From Phycisphaeraceae bacterium (GTDB lineage: Bacteria > Planctomycetota > Phycisphaerae > Phycisphaerales > UBA1924): a stretch of DNA of 6,396 nucleotides. The translations under genes were made by a program, and so were the position numbers. Under the pieces are notes generated by a model. It ran no database searches, was not told the origin of the DNA, and was given only the letters and a program-made list of their open reading frames with translations. The stretch is from assembly GCA_009827215.1 (NCBI GenBank), contig WUAJ01000139.1, forward strand, positions 1 through 6,396, written 5' to 3'. Below are positions 1 through 5,316 of this stretch, piece after piece (position 1 is the first letter of the stretch; the number at the start of each line of letters is the position of its first letter).

Positions 1-14
1 CGCTCTTCCGATCT
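1..14. other. Untrimmed Illumina adapter remnant
   Basis: The first 14 bases, CGCTCTTCCGATCT, are identical to the 3' end of the Illumina TruSeq/universal adapter. On the minus strand this is AGATCGGAAGAGCG, the usual read-through sequence. It sits exactly at the window edge, which is where adapter survives at the end of a contig. It is library sequence, not genome. It also means the terminase frame entering from the right is genuine only down to base 15, and residues read from bases 1-14 should be discarded. Confidence 0.93.
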
Positions 15-1198
15 GGGTCGACTCCGATCCAGCTGAGAGGGGTGAGTGGTTTGGTTTGTTTGATCGCGCTGATGTGCTCGTTGAGTGGTACACCTGCTTG
101 GAGATACTCGTGGGTGATCCAGAGGGTGTTGTGTTGATCGAGTGATGCGAAGAGCACGACGGTGGGGGCGCGGATTCCGAAGTCCATGCCTGCGATGGTG
201 GTGGTGATGGTGTGTTTGTCGGGGAGCTGGTTTGCGATGTGGATTGAACTGTTGAACTCTGGGAGGACGCAGTCGGAGCGTTTGGGTTTGAGGCAGAGCA
301 TCTCGGCGTTCCAGGTGGATTCGGATACGCGGGATTTGAGCGCGATCGCGTTGTTGATGGTGAGGTGTCCTGGGGTGTCTCCGGCGGCGTCTCTTGCTTT
401 GGCTTTCCCGGAGCACTCCGCAGCGAGTTCGCATGGGCCGGTTTCGGTGAGGCATTCGTGCGAATCGTCGCATTGGTCGAGGATGTCGACGACGCCCCAT
501 TGGAAGAGTTTGCGGTGTTGTTGGTTGTTGTCCTTGGCGCTGGTGACGAGGTCGTGCATGAGTCCGAAGGGGACATGGAGTGTTGAGAGGCATTCGATGG
601 AGCCGGGGACGGGTTGGTCTTTGCAGGTTTTCTCTCGGATGGTGAGTTGTGCGGCTTCCCAGACATCGGGGTCGAAGAGTTCGACTTCGTCGCATCGGAG
701 TTTTTGGACGCGTGTGCCTCGGACGGAGGTTTGTGATTGTGCGAGGAGTTCGACGACTGAGCCGTTGATGAGCTTAATGCGTCGTTCGGTGATTTTGCCT
801 GCGATGAGCTCGTCGAGTGGTTCGGTTGCGAGGAGGGCGCGGAGGTGGGTGTGCATGCGTTTGGCTTGGTCGAGCGATCCGGCGAGGATTCGGATTTCGA
901 TGCCTGGCTTGAAGATGAGGTCGAGGAGGGTTGCGATGGCGGCGTAGAAGGTTTTGCCTCCGCCTCGGTTGGCCCAGACGACGCAGTCTCTTGGGTGTCG
1001 GTCCTCGAAGAACGCGTGGGCGAGGTATTCGAGAGGTGCGTTGTGGTTGTCGATGAGCGGTGCGGTGGGGACGCGGATGTGGAGGTGTTGGTGGATCCAG
1101 TGCGCGAGTTGTTGGTCGGTTTGTGGCGCGGCTCCGGCGATGGCGAAGACGGCGTCGTGGTTTACAGATTTTGGGTTGTGGTCTTGTTCGTTGTTCAT
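15..1198 (-). CDS. Phage terminase large subunit-like ATPase/nuclease, 3' end missing
   Basis: Terminase large subunits are the ATP-driven DNA-packaging motors of tailed phages and gene transfer agents, with an N-terminal ATPase and a C-terminal RNase H-like nuclease. About 394 residues are present here and no stop is reached. Seen in the translation: a Walker A loop ANRGGGKT at about residues 76-83, a Walker B with catalytic Glu (KLRCDEVE, about 167-174), a coupling-type segment LSTLHVPFGLM (about 204-214), and a nuclease-like first strand AGMDFGIRAPTVV near 335-347 whose Asp would be a metal ligand. Four cysteines spaced C-x5-C-x6-C-x5-C (about 242-261) lie between the two domains. The ATG at 1198 follows a strong ribosome site (AGGGGGGA) and lies 24 bases after the 56-residue gene, so it is the last visible gene of the minus operon. 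Typical family length is 400-600 residues, so much of the nuclease domain is lost at the contig end. The motif set supports a terminase-like protein well; which family it belongs to is not resolved. Confidence 0.8.
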
Positions 1199-1222
1199 GT
1201 GTTCCCCCCTTGGAATGAATGG

Positions 1223-1393
1223 TTACTTGATGTTCAGTGCGTTCATGAGTGCGGTTGTTCTGTTTTGGTCCAGCGCTTTGAGGGCGCGGAGGATCTGGGT
1301 GCGCTGCTTTCTCGTGAGGAAGAAGGTGAGCGCGGCGGGGAGGTGGTGCTGGTTGGGTTCTTGCTTTGGTTGAGGAACTCGATTGGGTTTCAT
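1223..1393 (-). CDS. Small basic helical protein (56 aa), translationally coupled
   Basis: This 56-residue protein is not recognised. Its ATG (1393-1391) overlaps the stop of the ABC-GNAT gene in an ATGA arrangement, and AGGAG lies 8 bases upstream, so coupled translation is likely. The N-terminal 20 residues are polar and rich in Pro, Gln and Asn. The rest (LTFFLTRKQRTQILRALKAL and onward to a terminal NALNIK) looks like two amphipathic helices with a basic face. It stops 24 bases before the terminase start. By position it could be a terminase small-subunit or adaptor-like partner, or a helper of the ATPase, but nothing in its sequence proves this. A longer reading of the same frame extends upstream to 1834, but that part runs in another frame over the ABC-GNAT gene and has shadow-like Pro/Arg/His composition. 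Confidence 0.62.
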   Translation of the reverse strand: MKPNRVPQPKQEPNQHHLPAALTFFLTRKQRTQILRALKALDQNRTTALMNALNIK

Positions 1394-2745
1394 GTGCTTT
1401 GCTCCTGTGCAGCATGTGTGTACGCGCGGGGTTGGGTGAGGAGTTTGAAGGCGGCGTAGTTTGGGAGCGAGTTGTGGTGGGGATTGATGTTTTTGGCGCG
1501 CGCCCAGGTTTTGAGTTCGCGTGTAAGGAGCGGGTCGAGGGGTTGGCAATCGAGCAGGTCGTTGGGGGTTAGGTCGAGATGATGAAGGCAGTCGAGGAGT
1601 CGGAGGTCGTTTGGGGCGTGGGGGATGGGGTACTCGGTCATGCCTGCGGCTTTGAAGAAGGGGTTGAAGTTTCCCATCGCGGCGAGGGCTTCGGTCACGG
1701 GGGTGAGGGGATTGGCGAGGTAGTTGCGGACGAGCGTGGACGCGATGGAGAGTGAGCGGGAGCGCGGGTCGATGATGATGCGCGCGAGTCGGCGGAGCTC
1801 GGCGTTGACTCTCTTGGCGTTGGTGGATTTGCACGCGCTGGTGTAGCGTTCAGGCCAAGCGCGGTCGCGCCAGGATGCGTTGAGGGTTGGGTACGCGACG
1901 ACGAGGACGCCTGCGAGGATTGAAGCTTGAGTGACGGGGCAGGTGCGCATCGCGCGATCAATGCGGACGATGGATGCGGGATCGGCGCCGAGGTAGTGGT
2001 GGTGTTTGAGGGTGTGGTAGTCGTCGATGGTGCCTGGCTCGTAGGTGATGGTTTCTGGGGTGTATTGGTTGGGGAGGATTGAAAGATCGTCGGCACTGAT
2101 GAGCAGGTCGGTGTTTAAGTATGTTGGCAGGTCCTCGTGCGCGGCGGCGGCGATGATGTGCAATGCGGAGTTGTGCGTGATGAGTTTGTTGATCGAGGCG
2201 CATAACGATCGAGCCGTGAGTCGGTCGAGGGGAGTGGCGAGCTCGTCGATGAGGATTGTTGTGTTTGGTTTGGCGGCGTCGAGGAGGCGCGCAAGCTGGA
2301 GGCGGGATTGCTCTCCGGTGGAGAGGGCGTGCGCGGGGAGGGACCAGAGGTTGGGTTGGGCGAGGCCGACTTGGGAGAGGAGTTGGAGGGTTTGGGTGAG
2401 TGGGGTGGTGAAGAGGTTGACGATGGGTTTGGTTGGGTGGGGGAGGGGGAGGTCGTTTGCCGTGATGGTGTTGGGGAGTGAGCGGCGGAGTGTGTTGAGG
2501 AGTGTGGACTTTCCTGAGCCTGAGTGTCCGGTGATGAGGGTGAGGTCGGCGCGGGTAATTTGGTTGAGGAGTTGGGTGTGTTGAATAGTGTGGAGTGGTG
2601 TGGAATGGTGTGGGGAGGTGGTGTGTTGTGGGAGGATGCCGAAGGGGAGGAGGGCTTGAGTAGCACGATTGGTGATGCGCGCAGGTGTGGGGATTGGGCG
2701 CGGCGCGTGGAATGGGCGCGTGTGTTTGTTTGTGTCTTTGTTCAT
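1390..2745 (-). CDS. ABC-type ATPase fused to GNAT-like acyltransferase domain (COG2401-like)
   Basis: This 451-residue protein has two parts. Residues about 60-225 are a compact ABC ATPase: Walker A GHSGSGKST (73-81), signature LSTGEQSRLQLARLL (141-155), Walker B TTILIDE (162-168), a D-loop-like ATPLD (170-174) and a possible H-loop His (203). Only about 60 residues separate Walker A from the signature, shorter than in transporter ATPases, and there is no membrane segment, so transport is unlikely. Residues about 235-375 look like a GNAT fold: the YHTLKHHHYLGADP entry, the strand ILAGVLVVAYP, a motif-A-like segment LARIIIDPRSRSLSIASTLV, and a late NPFFKAAGMTEY typical of GNAT C-termini. The order matches COG2401, described as an ABC ATPase fused to a predicted acetyltransferase; the GNAT part also recalls the phage Mu DNA-modification protein Mom. 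That link is inference. The ATG at 2745 follows a G-rich stretch (GGGGTGGGA); a GTG at 2754 is the alternative start. The gene begins 20 bases after the HTH gene and overlaps the next gene by 4 bases. Confidence 0.8.
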   Translation of the reverse strand: MNKDTNKHTRPFHAPRPIPTPARITNRATQALLPFGILPQHTTSPHHSTPLHTIQHTQLLNQITRADLTLITGHSGSGKSTLLNTLRRSLPNTITANDLPLPHPTKPIVNLFTTPLTQTLQLLSQVGLAQPNLWSLPAHALSTGEQSRLQLARLLDAAKPNTTILIDELATPLDRLTARSLCASINKLITHNSALHIIAAAAHEDLPTYLNTDLLISADDLSILPNQYTPETITYEPGTIDDYHTLKHHHYLGADPASIVRIDRAMRTCPVTQASILAGVLVVAYPTLNASWRDRAWPERYTSACKSTNAKRVNAELRRLARIIIDPRSRSLSIASTLVRNYLANPLTPVTEALAAMGNFNPFFKAAGMTEYPIPHAPNDLRLLDCLHHLDLTPNDLLDCQPLDPLLTRELKTWARAKNINPHHNSLPNYAAFKLLTQPRAYTHAAQEQST

Positions 2746-2765
2746 GAGTCCCACCCCGGTCTGGT

Positions 2766-3260
2766 TTAGTGTTTGTGTGTGGTGTGTTTCCAGTTTCGAT
2801 CGGGGGCTCGCGCCGGGGCGGTCGGGTTTGATTGGTTGCGGAACTGCTCGAGCACGGCGGCGCGGTGGTGGCGGACCTGGTGGACCTTGAGCGACAGGTG
2901 CTCGGCGGTGGCGCGGATGGAGCGTCCTGATTGGAAGAGGGAGCGCGCGATCTTTCGGCGCGTCGGAGACCAGGAGTTTGAGCTCTTAACGACGAAAACG
3001 AAGAGGGGGTCGTGCATGCGCGTGATCGCGTTCTTGATGAGGCGGCGGACCTGGCGCGGATCGAGATCTCCGATGCGGGCGATCTCGGCGGCGGACTTGC
3101 CTTCGTTGTACATGGCGTTGATGAGGTGGCGCTCGCGCTTGGGGAGCAGGTGGGATCGGGTCAGGATGTGCTCGGTGAGGGCGTGGGAGCGAGACTTTCG
3201 GAGATCGATGGAGGATGAAACTTGGTCGAGCCAATCCGCTTGGTAGCTCTTCTCTCGCAT
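2766..3260 (-). CDS. Double helix-turn-helix protein, sigma-70 region 4-like
   Basis: First gene of the minus operon, 164 residues. Two HTH-like segments are visible. One is at about 39-82, where LPKRERHLINAMYNEGKSAA is followed by EIARIGDLDPRQVRRLIKNA, the layout of sigma-70 region 4 or a LuxR-like HTH. The second is at about 98-140, SPTRRKIARSLFQSGRSIRA then TAEHLSLKVHQVRHHRAAVL. The C-terminal 25 residues are polar and probably disordered. It should bind DNA. It could be an activator or sigma-like regulator of the operon, or the DNA-recognition (small) subunit that partners the terminase, since small terminase subunits also carry HTH folds. The ATG at 3260 is chosen because AAGGAG lies 5 bases upstream; a GTG nine codons further up (3287) would put that ribosome site inside the gene. 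It is divergent from the LexA-like repressor. Confidence 0.72.
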   Translation of the reverse strand: MREKSYQADWLDQVSSSIDLRKSRSHALTEHILTRSHLLPKRERHLINAMYNEGKSAAEIARIGDLDPRQVRRLIKNAITRMHDPLFVFVVKSSNSWSPTRRKIARSLFQSGRSIRATAEHLSLKVHQVRHHRAAVLEQFRNQSNPTAPARAPDRNWKHTTHKH

Positions 3261-3306
3261 TTTGACTCCTTTTTGTGCCGAAAGCACTTGACATTACACA
3301 AACATG

Positions 3307-3326
3307 TGTTCACAATATAGAGAACA
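3307..3326 (-). promoter_or_regulatory. Operator-like palindrome A
   Basis: TGTTCACAATATAGAGAACA is an imperfect palindrome with outer arms TGTTC and GAACA; 8 of 10 half-site positions match. It lies about +5 to +24 relative to the predicted minus promoter. A 17/20 copy occurs in inverted orientation at 3340-3359. The shape (TGTTC-N10-GAACA) suits a dimeric HTH repressor such as the adjacent XRE/S24 protein. That pairing is inferred. Confidence 0.55.
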
Positions 3327-3337
3327 AGGATTTTTAT

Positions 3338-3367
3338 ATTATACTCCATATTGTGAACAATTTGCAA
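3338..3367 (-). promoter_or_regulatory. Sigma-70-type promoter of the minus operon
   Basis: Read on the minus strand: -35 TTGCAA (3367-3362), an 18-base spacer and a perfect -10 TATAAT (3343-3338). Transcription would begin near 3331, giving a leader of about 70 bases before the ATG at 3260. The spacer and -10 are covered by one operator-like element (3340-3359) and the first transcribed bases by another (3307-3326), so a repressor bound at either could block it. Confidence 0.6.
3340..3359 (-). promoter_or_regulatory. Operator-like element B (inverted copy of A)
   Basis: On the minus strand this reads TGTTCACAATATGGAGTATA, identical to element A at 17 of 20 positions but inverted relative to it. 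The first 12 bases are identical, giving perfect 12-bp inverted repeats at 3307-3318 and 3348-3359. It overlaps the -10 and spacer of the minus promoter. Its far half is degenerate, so it may bind more weakly than A. Confidence 0.5.
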
Positions 3368-3448
3368 GGGTATTGTATGGTACTTCAGAAGAAACGCGCA
3401 CAATTAGGGGCACTTGCTCCAAACAGAATCCGACTGTGAGAACCTAGT

Positions 3449-3484
3449 TTGACATGTGAATCGGATCAGTATTGATTGTTCACA
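3449..3484 (+). promoter_or_regulatory. Promoter of the LexA-like repressor with overlapping operator half-site
   Basis: A perfect -35 TTGACA (3449-3454) is followed 17 bases later by TTGATT (3472-3477), a weak -10 matching 3 of 6. A third TGTTCACA lies at 3477-3484, across the expected transcription start, and related TGTGAGAAC lies at 3435-3443. This arrangement suggests the repressor limits its own synthesis. The -35 is convincing; the -10 is not. Confidence 0.42.
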
Positions 3485-3507
3485 TGTTCTTAGATGAATG
3501 TGCATTC

Positions 3508-4353
3508 ATGAATGAGATGGATGGAGAGCTTGGGTTTGGTGGGGTGATTCATCGGCGACGGTCGGCGCTTCGGCTATCGCTCGCGGAAGTGGCGCGGCGT
3601 GCGGGATGCGCGAAGTCCTACTTGTCAGCGATCGAGAATGGGGTGAAAGGTGCGCCGGGTGAGGAGCTCGCGGCGCGATTGGAGCGCGTGTTGTCGTTTC
3701 GTGATGGTGAGCTCGTTGAGATGGCGCTCTGGGCGCGGACACCCGCATCCGTGCGGGCGGATGTTGAGGAACTCAGGGCGCGCGATGCGGCGGGACGGGA
3801 GCTCGCGAGGGCGCTGATGCGTGACGGGATTGACGCGGCGCACAGATCGGGGAAGCTCGCTGAGTTGATCGCGGCGCTTGAGGGTGATCCTATTGGAGTT
3901 GTTGATGATGGGGAGAAGGCGGGGGTTGAGCGTGTGGAGCTTCCGATGGAGATCCCGCTGATAAATAAAGTTACGGCGGGGTATCCGGGGTCATTTACGG
4001 ATCTTGGGTATCCGGCTCGTGTTGCGGATGAGTACGTGCGTGCTCCGGATGTGCATGATCCCGATGCGTTCGCGGCGCGGGTGGTGGGGGATTCGATGGA
4101 GCCGATGTATCGCGAGGGTGACATCGTGGTGTTCTCTCCCGCGAAGGTGGTCGAGAGCGGGATGGATTGCTTTGTGCGTCTTGAACCTGATCACGAGACG
4201 ACTTTCAAGCGTGTGTACTTCGAGGAGGATGCGTCGGGGCGGGAGTTGATCCGGATACAGCCGATGAACAGCGCGTATGGACCGATGGTGGTGGAGCGCG
4301 AGCGCGTGGCGGGGTTGTACGCGGGGGTGAGCGTCACGAGGTCTATCGGATAA
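3508..4353 (+). CDS. XRE-family repressor with LexA/CI-type S24 self-cleaving domain
   Basis: This 281-residue protein has an N-terminal XRE/Cro-CI HTH at about 11-63 (IHRRRSALRLSLAEVARRAG then CAKSYLSAIENG), a helical linker, and a C-terminal S24 peptidase domain. The autocleavage elements are present: Ala157-Gly158 in NKVTAGYPG, the nucleophile Ser196 in GDSMEPMYREGDIV, and the general base Lys234 in ETTFKRVYF. The Ser-Lys spacing of 38 is close to the 37 of E. coli LexA. In this family RecA-bound single-stranded DNA triggers self-cleavage and derepression. The HTH type is that of phage CI repressors rather than the winged HTH of LexA, pointing to a mobile-element switch. It is divergent from the HTH/ABC-GNAT/terminase operon and probably represses it. 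The start is uncertain: ATG at 3508 is used, with ATGs at 3484 and 3517 and TTG at 3472 as alternatives. The TTG lies inside the predicted -10, and none has a clear ribosome site. Confidence 0.85.
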   Translation: MNEMDGELGFGGVIHRRRSALRLSLAEVARRAGCAKSYLSAIENGVKGAPGEELAARLERVLSFRDGELVEMALWARTPASVRADVEELRARDAAGRELARALMRDGIDAAHRSGKLAELIAALEGDPIGVVDDGEKAGVERVELPMEIPLINKVTAGYPGSFTDLGYPARVADEYVRAPDVHDPDAFAARVVGDSMEPMYREGDIVVFSPAKVVESGMDCFVRLEPDHETTFKRVYFEEDASGRELIRIQPMNSAYGPMVVERERVAGLYAGVSVTRSIG

Positions 4354-4355
4354 CG

Positions 4356-4389
4356 CAAGAACGCCGCGTGTGCGTGCGCGGCGTTCTTG
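4356..4389. terminator. Hairpin between convergent genes, possible bidirectional terminator
   Basis: A perfect 13-bp stem, CAAGAACGCCGCG paired with CGCGGCGTTCTTG, encloses an 8-base loop. It starts just after the stop of the LexA-like gene and ends 39 bases before the stop of the convergent CBS gene. Neither side has a clear T run, so it may be a weak or Rho-assisted terminator, or a transcript-stabilising hairpin. Confidence 0.55.
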
Positions 4390-4428
4390 TGCCCTCTTGA
4401 TGGGCATGGGGTTGTGTGGAAAAAGAAG

Positions 4429-4902
4429 TTATCCGGTTGTGATGTATTGTCGCATTGATTTAACTTCGATGGTGAGGTCTGCGTTGGCGGCGGCGTTGAG
4501 GTCTCCGATGGAGATCATGCCGAGGAGCTGGTTGTCGTTGTTGATGACGGGGATGTGACGGATTTTGCAATCGGTCATGAGGTGTCGTGCTTCGGTGAGT
4601 GTGGTTTCTGGGGTGCAGTGGATGACTTCTTTGGTCATCGCATTGGAGACTTGGGTCTTTGCGGGATCGAGTTGTTGGGTGACGACGCGGGTGAGGATGT
4701 CGCGTTCGGTGATGATGCCGGCGATGTTGTTGAGGGTGTCGAGGACGATGAGTGATCCGATGTGGTGTTCGTTCATCATCTTGGCGGCATCGAGGACGCT
4801 GGCGGCTTGCGGGATGGTTTGGATGTGCTCGATGCGTTGGTGGCCGTGGTCACCTTCGTTCCAATGCTGTTTGTTTGCGAGGAGTTGTGCGACGGTGTTC
4901 AT
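4429..4902 (-). CDS. Two-CBS-domain protein
   Basis: This 157-residue protein consists of a pair of CBS domains and little else. The first is at about 27-80 (SVLDAAKMMNEHHIGSLIVL, then GIITERDIL) and the second at about 86-140 (VSNAMTKEVIHCTPETTLTE, then IRHIPVI and GMISIGDL). Each ends with the S/T-x-x-D pattern (TERD 65-68, SIGD 131-134) that contacts adenosine nucleotides in this family. Stand-alone CBS pairs are soluble sensors of AMP, ATP or related ligands; the partner protein cannot be told from sequence. The ATG at 4902 has AAAGGA about 8 bases upstream. It is convergent with the LexA-like gene and looks like a normal chromosomal gene, so the edge of the phage-like cassette may lie between them. 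Confidence 0.92.
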   Translation of the reverse strand: MNTVAQLLANKQHWNEGDHGHQRIEHIQTIPQAASVLDAAKMMNEHHIGSLIVLDTLNNIAGIITERDILTRVVTQQLDPAKTQVSNAMTKEVIHCTPETTLTEARHLMTDCKIRHIPVINNDNQLLGMISIGDLNAAANADLTIEVKSMRQYITTG

Positions 4903-5316
4903 GATCGATTCCTTTCGAAGCGATCAGCGGCCGGTCTCCCTTGGGGTGTACAGATTGGAGTGGTGGCCGACTTGGTGATTGGTTGAGGAGCGGCCGATGA
5001 TCTTGACACTCCATTATGCGCTTTTTTGGGAGGAGATGGAATGGGAAACTGTGGGTTGATGGTGGATGAAGTGGTGGGTGTTTGGGGTGTGGGTGGGCGT
5101 TTGTTCGTAGTTGCGGGGAAATTTGAGCGTTGGGTGTCCGGTGTTATCGTGATCCAGATGATTCTGGGTTGATCAAGATATTGAGAGAAACAGTGCTGAA
5201 TTGATCTGCGTACGGCTTGTGGTGGGGAGGGTTTGGGCGCTATTGTTTGGGCTCACTGAACTTGAATCACGGCTCGCGTTCCGCGGGCTTGTTGAATGAA
5301 TCGGAGCGGATGACCT
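4903..5316. other. Intergenic region, divergent promoters expected
   Basis: There is no convincing gene, tRNA or repeat array in these 414 bases. It should contain the promoters of the CBS gene (minus) and the HTH-membrane protein (plus). A CATAAT -10-like box on the minus strand (5018-5013) has only a poor -35 17 bases away. A TTGTGG/TATTGT pair near 5217-5246 is an equally weak candidate for the plus gene. GGAG at 5303-5306 is the likely ribosome site of the latter. The plus strand here is strongly G-rich over C, as elsewhere in the window. Confidence 0.5.

Noticed and set aside
162..947. Long plus-strand open frame of 261 codons
   Set aside because: Lies opposite the terminase-like gene, whose frame carries Walker A, Walker B and nuclease motifs. 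The plus frame is Ser/Arg/Met-rich without recognisable motifs and without a ribosome site.
774..1415. Minus-strand open frame of 213 codons
   Set aside because: Arg/Pro/His/Thr-rich shadow in another frame of the same strand as the terminase and 56-residue genes.
845..1459. Plus-strand open frame of 204 codons with Val/Glu/Asp-rich sequence
   Set aside because: Antisense to the terminase start, the small gene and the end of the ABC-GNAT gene; no motif or ribosome site. Strand skew produces such long open frames here.
1394..1834. Upstream extension of the 56-residue gene to a 203-codon frame
   Set aside because: The extension overlaps the ABC-GNAT gene in another frame and has shadow-like composition. 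The ATG at 1393 has its own AGGAG and an ATGA overlap.
2045..2584. Plus-strand open frame of 179 codons
   Set aside because: Antisense to the ABC ATPase domain, where the minus frame holds all ABC motifs.
1390..2754. ABC transporter subunit as the role of the ATPase gene
   Set aside because: No permease gene is adjacent, the ATPase core is shorter than in transporters, and a GNAT-like domain is fused to it.
2766..3287. GTG start nine codons upstream for the double-HTH gene
   Set aside because: The strong AAGGAG site would fall inside the gene; it is correctly spaced for the ATG at 3260.
3161..3403. Minus-strand open frame of 80 codons across the divergent promoter region
   Set aside because: It crosses the predicted promoter and operators and overlaps the start of the HTH gene in another frame; no ribosome site.
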